Origin: Volvox africanus
Taxonomy: Eukaryota; Chlorophyta; Chlorophyceae; Chlamydomonadales; Volvocaceae
Direction: 5' to 3'
DNA: 64,000 nucleotides
Assembly: GCA_030268105.1 (NCBI GenBank)
Contig: BSDZ01000003.1
Location: 3,968,001 to 4,032,000 of the forward strand
Under the pieces are notes generated by a model. That model searched no databases. It saw nothing but the letters and a program-made list of their open reading frames with translations, and was not told the DNA's origin. Shown piece by piece: positions 1 to 12,300 of this stretch. Position 1 is the first letter of the stretch. The number at the start of each line of letters is the position of its first letter. The translations under genes and the position numbers were made by a program.

Positions 1-1115
1 GCCTGCTTGTGGCCTTTGCCCGTGTGTCCGGCCAGGAGGTTGGTGAGGGGGTGTGCGATTTCCGCGAAGCCCTTCACCATGCGGCGGTAGTACTGCGCCA
101 GTCCGAGGAAGGAGCGCAGATCCGTAGGGTAGGCCAATCTTGGATTGCCTTGACTTTGCGGGGGTCGGCGCTGATGCTGTCTTTGCTCACAATGTGGCCT
201 AGGAAGTCGATCTTGGAAGTCCCAAAGGCGCACTTGGATGCCTTGGCGTAGAGCTGGTGTTCACGTAGCACTTGTAGCACGGTCTCAAGGTGTTGGGCAT
301 GTTCATCGTCTTGGAGTATGAGGATATCATCAAGGTAGATGAGGACGAAAGTGTCCAGGTAGGGGCGATAGATGTCGTTCATCAGGCGTTGGAACGTGGC
401 CGGTGCATTGGTGAGACCGAAGGGCATAAGTGTGAACTCGAAGTGTCCGTAGCGTGTGTTGATGGCCGTCTTGGGGATGTCGTGCGCTGCAACTCGGATC
501 TGGTGGTAACCGGACTGGAGGTCGATTTTGCTGAACACGGCGGCGCCATGTAGTCGATCCAGTAGTTCATCGATGCGAGGCAGGGGATAAGCGTTGCGGA
601 CGGTGGCCTTGTTGAGGGCCCGGTAGTCGATGCACATGCGCAGTCCGCCATCCTTCTTTTGGGAGAATACCGGGGACCCCTTGTACTGCACCTTGCGTAA
701 TTTGTCGAGTGCCTTGTCCTCCTCGAGGTGGTCCGTGAATTGGTCGCGCAACCGGGCGAGTGCTTGATCGAAAGTGTAAGCGTGGGACTCGATGTGGGCG
801 CGCCAGTACAAGCTGGCGTCGCCCGTAAGCAGGTGAGGAAGGGCACATCGGCGTGCCTCAGGCGGGATCTGAAGTCTATCAAAGTACTTGTACTCAAACT
901 CGTCCCAGGTGTTGGCGTCCTTCTTGGGGTCACCCGCGTAGAGGGCGGGACGCATGTGCTTGACATGTCCTTGAGCAGGGTGTTATGCATGGGGGCGTTC
1001 AAGACTTGGGCGGAAGCGTGATACGCGGCTTGTTGCGCCGCCTGTTGAGCGGCGTGTTGGGCGGCCTGTTGCACCGTGTGGTGCGCAGCTTGTTGTGCTG
1101 TAGCCGCCGACTTGG
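1..1115 (-). mobile_element. Ty3/gypsy retrotransposon fragment, decayed, gag fused to reverse transcriptase
   Basis: Read on the minus strand, about 955 down to 700 encodes a retrotransposon gag region (motifs [32 protein letters not shown]). It runs without a stop into a Ty3/gypsy reverse transcriptase ([33 protein letters not shown], then the catalytic YLDD at about 318-342, and FLGHIVS). The zinc knuckle, protease and the start of the RT domain that normally separate the two are missing, so this looks like an internal deletion joining gag to pol near 675-695. Two more lesions are visible. Near 965 the Ala/Gln-rich leader (QQAAQHAAQQAA) is out of frame with gag. Near 130 the frame shifts, and the RNase H-side motif ([12 protein letters not shown]) continues in another frame to the window edge. 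No LTR is visible; the element continues beyond base 1. It is almost certainly non-autonomous. Confidence 0.9.
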
Positions 1116-3377
1116 GGAGCTCGAAAAAAAACGAGGATTCGGATCTTGAAGGTCTCGATCCAGTGTAACAGAGGGGTCGCCTAGCTGTTAGGTGTAGCCA
1201 TAAGGCGAGCTCCGAGTCATTGTGCCGTAGGGCACGCGGCGCAAGGGTGACTCCTTGTAGCTTACATTATAGTAATATTTACGAAGAAGATGTGTCTGTC
1301 TCACTTACCCAGGCGCCTTAAATAGCGCTGCCTGGCTCATACGGGAGCCTTACGTCTATTCGAAAACTGGCGCGCATTCTACAACTGACTCCGTTGTACG
1401 AATGCTCGCATGCAAGAAGTTCCAAGCGACTTGTCCAAGTTCTATGCGTTAGATTTATGATAACTAATCTATTATAACGCAATTAAGTTATTGTCATAAA
1501 AGCCAAATACGACAAGTCAGTTTCACTCGTTCTGGCGCTTCTGCGCCATTCGCCCTGTTACACCACATGAACCTGTCCCCAAGCAGGCCCGGGGGATGGA
1601 CACGGCTGCCAGCCAGTGGGAGCATTCAAGGACATAAATACATGTAACATACAACCAAGGTATCTTGTGTCTTTCTTTGAAGCTTAGGCCGGCTCCAGGC
1701 GGAGGAGGTTTTGCCTTGACTCCTTTTTCCGTCTTCCAGTGCTAGCCTGGTTGAAGTTGTTTTTGCTCAAGGGAATTAGAGGTGGTGCACGTCTCCGTCC
1801 TTAGCCTTGCTGTTTGTGGGGAGGCGTGCGAGGCTCTTGAAGAGAGAGTTTCAAACGGCGCGCAAGGAGAGTGCTTCGGTCGGCTAGCAGTTGTCGCCTT
1901 GTCGGCTTTCCCTCGCTTTCCCTAGTTCACCTCCCCAGCACAGGGCAAGGCATGTGGTGTGGGTTTTTTAGCGGCCTTTCCTTTACCGGACTGCTGCAGA
2001 CCACAAAAGCCCACGCACGCGGACAGAGCAGTGGTGGCGTGAGTTAGACATATTAACAAGAGACTCCCCGGATCTACAACCCCCCCCGTCACCGTGCAAA
2101 TCCCCAATAAGTGCAATCCGCCCAGCATGTCCCTGCAAGGCACCGCGCCCTGGGGCCCCCCAGGCGGCAATTCCTAGCAACATTAAAAAGCTATCTGGGG
2201 AAGCTGATGCGGAGGGCTTTAATAGAGGCCTGCTTACCAAGTAGGAGTTCGATGCATACTGCCGTCCACAGATGCATTTTGAGCCCCCTCGCTTCACGAC
2301 AGACGCCCCGACGACAACATAACGTCCAAACCATGAATCTCCCTTGCCCCAAACAGCAGAGAATAACGACGCGCAATCCCAATGTGCACTTTTGTGGGCC
2401 CCATTAGGACCTTATCCAATATCTATCAGGCATTTAGGACCAAGCAGATAGGTATCAGGTACACTCCGGTGCCTGTTAGACCGTGATAGGCGACGTAAAT
2501 GAGGGCAGAAACTTTACCTTGGAGCTATCGTACAAAGACCTAACCAGAACAGTAATGTTAGCTTGGAAATGGGCTGGGAAATGATGCCATGCTGCGACTT
2601 ACTACGAACACAAATAAATAAGCAATTGCCAGCTGCCCCGGGCAGTGAGGCATCATCGGGAGACAGTAACGTGTACAGGAGCAACAACATTACTTTATCA
2701 ATTAGACTAGTTCCGTGCATTTAAAGTGGTGTTTACCTGGCAGCATTGAGGTGCTGCAGGTGGGCACGTTTCGTAGCTGCAAGACAAGCAGTTCCGCAAT
2801 TATAAGGAAAAGGCTTGCTGTTTCAGAAAATGCAGGCAATCATGTTAGGTTCAGCAATTTCATCGAGGTTGACAACAAATGACACGCAGCCTGAAAAGCT
2901 GACATCCCCAAATCATGCGCTCGCCAAGTCATAATCGCTAAAGGATTAGTAATGAATCCTTAGTCTTGAAGTTGAGTGCATTTTCAGGGGAAAATACAGC
3001 GGCGGTGCTGTGCCTGACTCAGACCCCAAAGGAAAGAGTGAATAAAGTATCTTTTTGCTCGCCGTCAAGATGTGATGATGCATTGAAGCTAAGTGATATA
3101 CATTTATGACGCTGCAATCGATAAATTCCAGGGTACAACGCCACCGATTATACGGCACAAGCCTACGGGAATGATGCATATCGGAAAGTCACAAGCGAAG
3201 GAACATGGCAGTTTAAATAAACACGTAAAGTTGATTGGCGTAAGAATGCAGCATTAACGGATTGAAATATGTCTGTGTCGTCTGATGGTATTTGCGAAGC
3301 TCCTGGCCTACGAACGCGCCGCCATTTCGACAATGTTGTGAAAGCCTGTCTCAACTGATGGAAGATTGAAATTCAGA
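1116..3377. other. intergenic, no recognised gene
   Basis: About 2.3 kb between the retrotransposon fragment and the Gemin5-like gene. No reading frame shows a recognisable domain or a coherent exon chain on either strand. Bases 1440-1510 and 2750-3160 are distinctly AT-richer than the coding parts. The stretch just before 3378 would hold the promoter and 5' UTR of the downstream gene, but no promoter motif could be picked out. Confidence 0.5.
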
Positions 3378-6300
3378 ATGGCTTACTCTGTCCTGGTATT
3401 GCCCCCCTCTCCAAACTGGTGTGTACTGCCCGCACGACGCAACTCACTTATCCCTACCTCAAGTTCCTTATGATGTTCACAAACACATGTACGCTACCTT
3501 TTTTTTCTGAGATCGCGACCTGAGGGTAACCGGCCCTCCTTGTCCGCACGACGCGTCATCCCCCTCACCTGGCCGAGCCAGGTTTTGCGGCCAGATTGTA
3601 TCGGTGCTGCCCAGCCAGCAGCTCCTGGCTTATGGCGGCCACAACGGCGTGGTGTTGGGTAGCATCTCCACACGGACAGTGCAGCGGCTGCTGTCCTGTG
3701 GCATTTGCAGGTGCGTGCCGCATTTGGGTTCGGCGCGTCGCTGTAATTTGCGGGTGATTGTTGTGATATCTGTCATAACTGAAATCTTAATATACTCATC
3801 CTTCCTACAGAGAAAGAAGGGGGAGCAAACATTGTTGGCTTATGGGTATATACGGACACATATGGGCATGTGCTTCTGGCGACAACCACACCGCCCGACT
3901 GCATTCACCCCAGGTTCATGTTTCTTGCATACGGCCAGTGTTCGCCTAGGCCATGGTTGGGATATGATCAAGGACAGGCCTTCTTTAACCCCCTCTCTCT
4001 GCTGGGGTTGCTACCGGGCTCACACAGAGCCACCCCGGGGGCCGCATAAGGCCATATTTGGGTCCTATGGAAAGCCATAGGGCTTTCCGTCTCCCGTCTC
4101 TTCCCGCACATCGCATGGCTACCGTTACCTTCTTGGCATCTAGGAGCCGCTGCCCCCGACCGACCGCCTCCCCGCCCCGTGTTCCAGGGTGAGCAGTGTG
4201 GCCCTGGCTCCCGAGTTGGCCGGAAGATCTCTGGTGGCAGCTGGCTGTGAGGACGGCTCTTTGCGCTGCTGGGACTGGTCCTCCGGGGAGCAGGTACGCA
4301 GCCACCGCAAGGCGGCCCCCGAGGTCACCTCTCTGGTGGCGCTGGTCAGGTGAGGGGGGCGCGGGACAGGACCAGACGGGAAGGAGGAGACGTCGGGAAA
4401 GAGAAAGCTCCGTTCAGGGGTTGTGGGCAAGGGAAGGGGTTGAGCGTCTGGCTGGGACGTCCCGCAGCCGCAGGAGCAACAGCCCCCTCGAGCACACAGC
4501 TCCAGAGTACAAATCCCTTCAGTCACTCTATCCGCGTGTGTGTTTTGGATTTGTGCTGCAGCTCACCTGTGGAGTTCGTTGCGGGCGATGCCAAAGGTGG
4601 TGTGACGTTATGGGTACCTGAGACCGGAATCAGGCGACCCGTGGGTCATTCTCCGGTGCTGCTGCCGGGTCGCGTAACCTGCCTGGCCGCCTGCAGCACG
4701 CCCGCCTCAGTGTCAGTCCCCGGCTCTGTAGTAGTGGCTGGTATCGCTGATGGCAGTGTCCACCTCGTGGACGTGGCGGCGGGGCAGGTGCTGCTGTCCA
4801 TACAGCAGGCCCATCGGGGCGCCGTACACTCACTTCAGCTGGCGACAGGGCCTTACCTTTCAGGAAAATTCGTTGCATCCCCGCTCGTGGCGGACGATGA
4901 CGGCGCCGCCAGGCCCCGATACGCAACAGCATGCATGGTCTCAGCTGGCTCGTCGCGGCCGCAAGGGGACAACTGCCTACCCGGCGGCAAGGAGCCAAAT
5001 CCAAGCGGCGGCTCCATTGTGAGTGCGGATGCCGGTGCTGCTGTCGCCGTCGCTGACGTCAGCAGTACTGCTGCAGTACCGATAAACGGAGATCGAAGAT
5101 CGGTGGCGCCATCAGCCGATGGATCCTGTGGCTACGTGCCCAAAGCGGATGTGGATGCGAGTGGCAGTGCCGACGCCGCAGCTGGTGTTCATGACGAGGA
5201 CCGTGTCACCAGGTCGGCGCGCTCCGGCAGCCCGGCGCAGGTGTCGGCGGATGCTCCGGACCTTTGGCTGTTGAGCAGTGGCGAGGATGGTCAGGCCAAG
5301 GTACCATGCATGAAGGGTCTGTGGGCGCAACGCAACGTACCGATAGCGGTAGCGGCAGTAGCCGCTGGAGAAGAAGAGAGAGGAGGGGAGTGAGAGCAGA
5401 GAGAGAGAGAGGGAGGGAGACAGAACAGAGAGAGAGAAGAAGGGAAGTGAGAGCAGAGAGAGAGAGGGCTAGGGTGGTTGCGATATCCCCTTTAGGGCGC
5501 TATGGGAATGCTGCAGAGGCCTCATGAAGTGGGATTTTGAAGCGGGATGTTCGGACCCACGGGTCTCTCGGACTGGGCAGCTGCCGCTAGTCCTCAAGAA
5601 CCGGCGCGGCCCCCAAGACGCATCTCACGCAGGAGGGCTCGTCCGCGCCCAAACTTCCCCACCCTCTAGGCTCTCGCGTAAAGTGCAACACCAAGCATGG
5701 GAATATATCCCCTGTGCGCTCAGTGCGCTCATCCACCACCTCACCTCGCCTCATGACTCTCAGCTCTGGTCGTCTGCACTGTGTCTGACAGGTATGGAGC
5801 TTCCCCGCGCTAAAGGCGGCAGCTGCGCTGGCGGCAAATGCAGCGGGACTCCCTGCGGGGATGTCGCCGCCGCCACCACAGCCGCAGGCCGTCGTGCAAC
5901 TGCCGCCGCCGCCGCCGAACGCACAGCAGGCGGGCGGAGGGTACGGCAGCGGCGCCGCATCACGGCGATCGTGGGTGCCTGCGGCGCTTCTGCCGGGGTG
6001 CGATGTGTGTAGCAGCGGCAGCGAGCTGGTGGTCGCCGTGGCCGCCCCCTGGGGTCACGTCCTTCTGTATCACGTGTCGCTGAGTGAGTGCGATGTGAGG
6101 CGCGCTCACGCGCGTGCGTGCATGTACGTGGCCGTGCAGCCTTATCCTTCAGTGCCTGCTTTGTTCTATCGTTTATGTTTGATTGTTTTTTATTATATGT
6201 GCTTTCCCTCCCCTCTTGGGATAAAACCGATAGCACCCCTGCCATCCCATTCACTTCGAAATGACTCGCAGCCTCCGCGCATGTGCCCCAACCCACCCCG

Positions 6301-9300
6301 CTCAGCCGGGTGCCCAGCCGCATGCACTCCTATCCTTATCCCACTCACACCCAACCAGCCCCATCCGTCCCGCCCCGCCACCTGATCCAGCCACCGGTAA
6401 GGTGGCCCTGACTGCTCGACTCAAGCACCACAACCGACCAGTCTTCACACTGCACGCGATGGAGGTACCCCCCGATTCCGCAAGTAGCCGTATGACAGCT
6501 GTGCTGGCGTCGCCACTTCCAGATGCGTGTAAACCCGGCAATGAATCTCTGGGGGGGGAGCCCTCAGCGGTGGCGTTGGGTGCCTCGATGACCTCGCCCC
6601 TCGCGCCCCGCCTCCACATTCGCCTGGTCAGCAGCTCCCAGGACCGCAGCTTAGTGGTCATCGACCTGGACCTGCTGGACCCTACCGCAGTCGTGCAGAC
6701 CAAGGACAGTAACAGCAAGGATTACCCATCTAAGGGTTGCGGCAAAGAGGTCGGCAAGCAGAGCGGGCCCAGCAGTGATCTGGAAGTGGGCAACGTGCTG
6801 GGAGACAGCGTGGGTTCCGCGCCGCCGGGAGATATGGAGAAGGGTGGTGGTCCTGTAGAGAAGGTAGCAGATGCGGTGCAGGCTAGGCCAGCGATCAGTC
6901 GAGCCGGACAAGGGGCTGGAGGTACAGTGACCGGCCGCACAGATGGTGCAAAGGACCGGCGGCAAATGTCGCAAGAGGGCAAGCAGCAGGCGGAGGAGGG
7001 GCCGGAGGTCCATGTGGAGTGCGCAACTCGGAGGGTCATCTCGCCCGCTGGACTGGTGTTGGCACCGGTTGTACCCCGGGGTGGCAGTGTGTGGTGGCGG
7101 CTACTGGGCCTTGGCGGCTATCCGCACGCGCTACAGGTCGGAGGTGAGTGAAAGGGAGGGGAGGGGGAGAGCTGTGGCCGCTACCCTTGCCCCTAGAACC
7201 CTAAAACCCTAAGATGCGTGTCGCACCATGAGGCCATCACGCCGGTATGCTTTGTCACTGATGGGCCCTATGGGTCACGCCGGTGGGGTCTGGGCTGAGT
7301 CCTGCTTCCCTTGTGGGTGCCGATTGCCGAGTGGGAAGCAGCCGCCAGCTGGCTCCCGGCTGAGAGGGTCCGAAGCCATAGCATCGTAAGCTACTTGTCG
7401 TTGGGGACCTGCTCTGTTTCGGGCGTAATGAGCTCGGGGAAGACGTCATCCGTACAAACCGTATGCGCAAGTGAAGACTCCTTCATTTAGAGGGGTTTAG
7501 GCGCCAGGTCGGGACAGCGAGAGCAGTGGCCGAAACCGCAAAGTAAGCCTGTTCGTTCACGTCCTGACGGCGTCGCCTTGCCGGTTGCTCCGCCACCTCT
7601 CAGGTCGTTACTCCGGCGTCCTGGCAGTGGGCTGCGGCGACCGCACTTTAAGAACGGTGGGTCTGACCCCTGGCCTGCTGACCTCCCGCCGCCGACAACT
7701 CACCCACCAGCCGCCCAGGTCGCAGCCGCAGCCGCAGCCGAAGGCACGTATCGGTGAGCACCCCGTCGCAGATGCAGCAGACCCCATTCCGGCGGCGCCA
7801 GTGGAGTCAACAACACCGTCGGTAGCATCAAAATCTGAACGGCCAACCGCAGCATCAAGAGACGCGCGAGCCCATGAACGACCGCAGTCGGAGGCAGAGG
7901 CAGAGGCAGAGGCGGATGACGGGGTGGGCAGTGTGGTATCGGCAGCATTCCGGCAGGTTTCGGAGCTCGGTAGCGGAGACGGCGACACTGGCAACGCCGA
8001 TGGAAGCGAGGTTCAGAGGCTGGAGGGTGGAATTGGTGGTGCGGGAGGAGGAGGCAGCCCAGCATCTTCTGTCGCCAGCAGTGGACGAGGCCGGCGAGGG
8101 AAAGCACCAGCGGGACGTGGAGGCTGGGAAAGCGGCGAAGTTGGCCCCGAGGAGCCCTGGCCAAGTACGCTGCTCTGGAAGGACGTCCGAGATCAGGTTG
8201 GCGGATGGATGCCTTGATGGCTGTTCGGTCGCGGCGGTTGGATCACTGCCGGCGACCGTTACTTGGTGTGGCGAAAAGATGCAGCAGAGGAAAGGCAGCA
8301 GCAGGAGGAGGAGCAGGAGGAGCAGGAGGAGGAGGAGGAGGAAGAAAGCACGTTGCATGGGCCGTTCTCCTGAGCGTCTTGCCTTGCGCGATTCATCGTT
8401 TCCTCAGCATCCCACTGCCCCCGAATGGCCAAATGCCACCCTTCTCAAGGCCGTCTTCTTGCCCCCTGTACCCCCTGTACGACTGTTGCCCTCGTTGGAG
8501 GCCAAGTGCTTTCCCTTCGCTTCTCCCCCCTCCTCCTTCCCTTATCCTCTCCGCGCCATCAGCTGGCTAACTCCCAGCCCTTCACGCCCCTCCACATCGC
8601 AGGTAGTACGAATTGCATGGCATCCAGGCGACTCCCGTGAGTACCGGGCTGACTGACCGGGGGCATGCAGGACTCAGGGTTTCGGAGCGGGTATTTCGCC
8701 CATGTACTGTGCTACCTCGCAAAAATGGCAATCTGGTGAGGGCTGGAGCCCACGGTGTGCTGAATAAGGCCCAAATATGGTGAATGGCGCGCTTGTTTGT
8801 ATATATAATATATTTGAGGTTGAGGTTGAGGTTGAGGTTGAGGTTGAGGGTGGGGGTGAGGTTGAGGGTGGGGGTGTCCCTGAATGCCTTGGTGCTGGAT
8901 AGTGTGCTGTGTTGCCGGGGCAAGTTGGGGTTTGAGCTGCTGGCTGGGGTTCCTGTGTTGGTGGCCCTGGGGTCCCACACCCTCACGACCCTCCACGTTG
9001 TGAAGCTGTACGTCCCTTTCCCCTCCTCTGTCTGCTGTGCTTTGTTGCGCCGAACCAGGCTACGTGGCATTCGGCTGCGCCGATGGCACTGTGGGGATCA
9101 TGGACATCCGCAGCCAGGCCTCCCTGACGTTCACAGTGCGCCACTCGGGCCCTGTGACGCAACTAGCGTGGATGGCATCGCCAGGGCCGGCGCACCAAGC
9201 CCCTTTCCCGCCCGGCGCTGCCGGAACTCCGGGACCAGGGCCAGGGCGCAACAATCTTGCTGGCGGGGCCGGGCGTACCGGTGGCCAACACCCCCGGCTC

Positions 9301-12300
9301 ATGAAGGCTCAGAATAAGGCTAAAGACCGACCCATGGGCCATCCATATTACGAGCACAAGCCTGGAAGACATCAGTCACAAGCACAGCCGCAGAAGCAGC
9401 AGCTGAAGCCTGGTATTGGTGCTGGAGCTGGGGGAGCTGGAGCTAGTGGTGATGGATATGATGCAGTCAGCAGTGGGGGCGGGGATGGTCGCAATGAGGC
9501 CGCGGGTCCACGGCAGCGGCGAGGACCTCAGCCCCAAGCTCAGCCCCACCAGGACCACCCCACCTGCCAGACCGCATCTGAAGCAGCCCGAGACCTACCC
9601 CTCCCGCCGCCGCCACCGCCACCGCCGCCACCGCCGCCACCACCACCACCGTCACCACCGTCACCGCCTCCGTCAGCTGCAGCTCCCCACCTTCATCTAG
9701 GGCCCCCGTCGCCACCTGCTCCTCCGCCGCCGCAGTTCAGGCACCTGGAGCCCACTGACGGCCCCGCGCCAGCGAACCGCCTCCCGGCGGAGCCAGCCCA
9801 CCACCAGCAGCAGCAGCAGCAGCAGCAGCGAGGATACCTTGCGGATTCAGGCCAGGGCGCAGATCTGGTTCCGGAGCCAGGACTGACTCAGTCCTCGAGG
9901 GTTCCCTGGAGCATGGCTCGAGCGGCGCAACGGGTGACCCAGCAGGGTACCAGTGGTGATAGCGGCGGCATAACGGCTGGTAGCAGTGCTGCAGCAAGGG
10001 CTGACACCGCCGGCGGTGGTGGCGGCCCCTCTCAGTCGTTTGCGGTGAGCCGCGGGCCCACGACCGCTCAAGGGGCAGGCTTCCGCGGCCGTGGCGGCAA
10101 TTCAGGCGCGCAGTCTGGACCGGGACGGGGTGGCCGCGGCGGCGGTGATCAATCAGGGACACAGAGAGACCAGATCTCGATGACCCCGGGGCGCTCCAAA
10201 GACGAAGAGAGCACAGCACCCGCATTCGGGCGGACATCTGCTGGTGGTGGGCAACAGGGGGGAATGGCGAGGGGGGCTGGGGGCCCCGCTGAGGCTGAGG
10301 GGGGCCGCACCCCGGGGCTGGGACTGTCTGGATCTGGGGCCGCGAGGAGCCATGAGGAGCCGCAGATCCCAGATCCACAGGATCCAGACTGTGGTCCATT
10401 AAAAAAAGGGGAGTTAGGAGACGGAGGGGGATTGGCAGCATCGCGGCTGGGCTTGCAGCAGCACCAGCATCTGGATCGCGGAGGCGGAGGCGGAGGCGGA
10501 GGCGGAGGCGGAGGCGGGAAGGGTCCTGGGAATGAAGGAGTCACGGGGATGGCGGCGGCCGGGGCAGGGGCAGGGCTGGGAGCGGGGCCGTCCTCGGGCT
10601 CCTCGTCGTCTTTCCCAACCTTCGTTTTGCTGAGCTGTGGGGGCGAGGGCAGGTTGCTGCAGTGGCCGGGCCCCTCCCTGGACCCTCACGCTGCCGAGCC
10701 CGGACTGGAGCCCGGGCTATCAGTCGCCAAGCCTGTGGATGTAAGTATTGGAGCAATGCACGACGGAGGCTATAACGTGTCTGTATGTGTGTATGTGTGT
10801 ATGTGAAAAGGGAGACAGGAAAGCGGAAAAGGAGGTACTTGTCGTGTGGCTTGATGGAGTGCAGTCGGCGAGGGCCTGCCAAGATGGCTCCTTCGTCCCC
10901 TTACCGGGGTCGGGTAGCGCCTCGCAGCGCCCCTACCTCCGCTGTATTGCGAACACGGTGGCGGAGCTGCTCCCCCATCGCCACAACCAGCATCTCCCGC
11001 AATCACGCCCTTTTTATGGGTACTTGGGATCTGCGTCTGTCAGAAGATGCCGCGACCCCTAAGTGCGCCCCTCTTTAGCGGCCCCCTCGAACAAAGCGGC
11101 TCCTCAGCCCAGGCCTCACCCCCACTGCCTTGCTCTTCACTGCTTCCTGGACCCCGACTTCTTGGACACCAAAAAGGTCCCGCACCGACCGCCCCGTCTG
11201 CCGGTGCCTCCCTCGGGTGTGGGGTGTGGGGTGTTGGGGTGTGGGGTGTGGGGTGTGGGGTGTTGGGGGGATGAGGAGCTGAGGAGGCTGAGAAGGAGTC
11301 TTCATCGCCCCATCGGTGCTGTGTGCCTCCCACACCGCCAATGCAGGTTGGCGCCAGTTTGGAGATACTGGCAGCGGAGGCGGCGTTGGTGCCTGACACT
11401 GCCGCTGTTACAGGTGATGCAGCTGCCACTGCTACTGCCGCAACAGGCGGGTCGGAGCCCTCCACATCGGCGGACGCCAGTACTGCAGTGGACGAGACCT
11501 CACCGCTCCACAGTCGCCTCGAGGTCCCCTTCCCCCTCCTCCGGCATCCCCACGGCGATACGCCTCGCCATCACAGCACTTCTGCTCAACACCAACAGCA
11601 CCAACAGCACCAACAGCACCAACAGCACCAACAGCACCAACAGCACCAACAGCACCAACAGCACCACCGCCATAGCAACAGCGCCGGTGGCGGTGGTGGC
11701 GCTAGCCTTGGATTGGCGGTTTCGGCGATAGCGGTTCATCCGCGGCGTGGCTGGCTGGCAGTGGCAGTGGCAGTGCGCAGCGGAAGGGGGGCAGGGGCAG
11801 GGACAGGGGCAGGGACAGGGACAGGGGGCGAGGTTAGTCTGCTGGTTGTCCGCCCGCATCAGCAACAGCAGCGTGGTGCACCACCCGCGGGGGGCGGTGG
11901 CGGACGTGGCGTCCCGAGCTGGCGGCTGGTGGCAGCGGGGAGCGGTGCCGGCGGACAAGACGCGAGGATGCTGCTCTGGGCGGACGGGGACTGCAACGAT
12001 AGCGCCGGGGAGAACGGGGCTGGGGGCGCTCCCGCCAGCGAGCAAGACGATGTTGCTGCCCCCGTTGCGCTCGCGGCCTTGTGTGGCAAGAACACTGTTG
12101 CGGTGTACGATATACCTGGGCAGCCGTCAAATAGCGATCCCTCCTGCCGCAAGCTGCGTCACGTGCTGGGTTTCTCAACCGATTCGCGGCAGCTGGTTGG
12201 GGCCTGTTGGCTGGGCCGCCGATACCTTGCTCTGGGCGCCGATGACGGCAGTGTGGCGCTGTGGGCGGCGCGGCTGCCTGGTGATGGGGGGGGGGAAGTG

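Noticed and set aside
7700..8358. Leucine-rich minus-strand frame resembling a membrane protein
   Set aside because: The leucine run is the complement of an intronic GAG/CAG tract; the plus strand is coding on both sides.
9467..10544. Long proline- or valine-rich open frames on the minus strand
   Set aside because: They are antisense shadows of GC-rich repeats inside the Gemin5-like exon 9059-10740, whose plus frame has WD40 homology.
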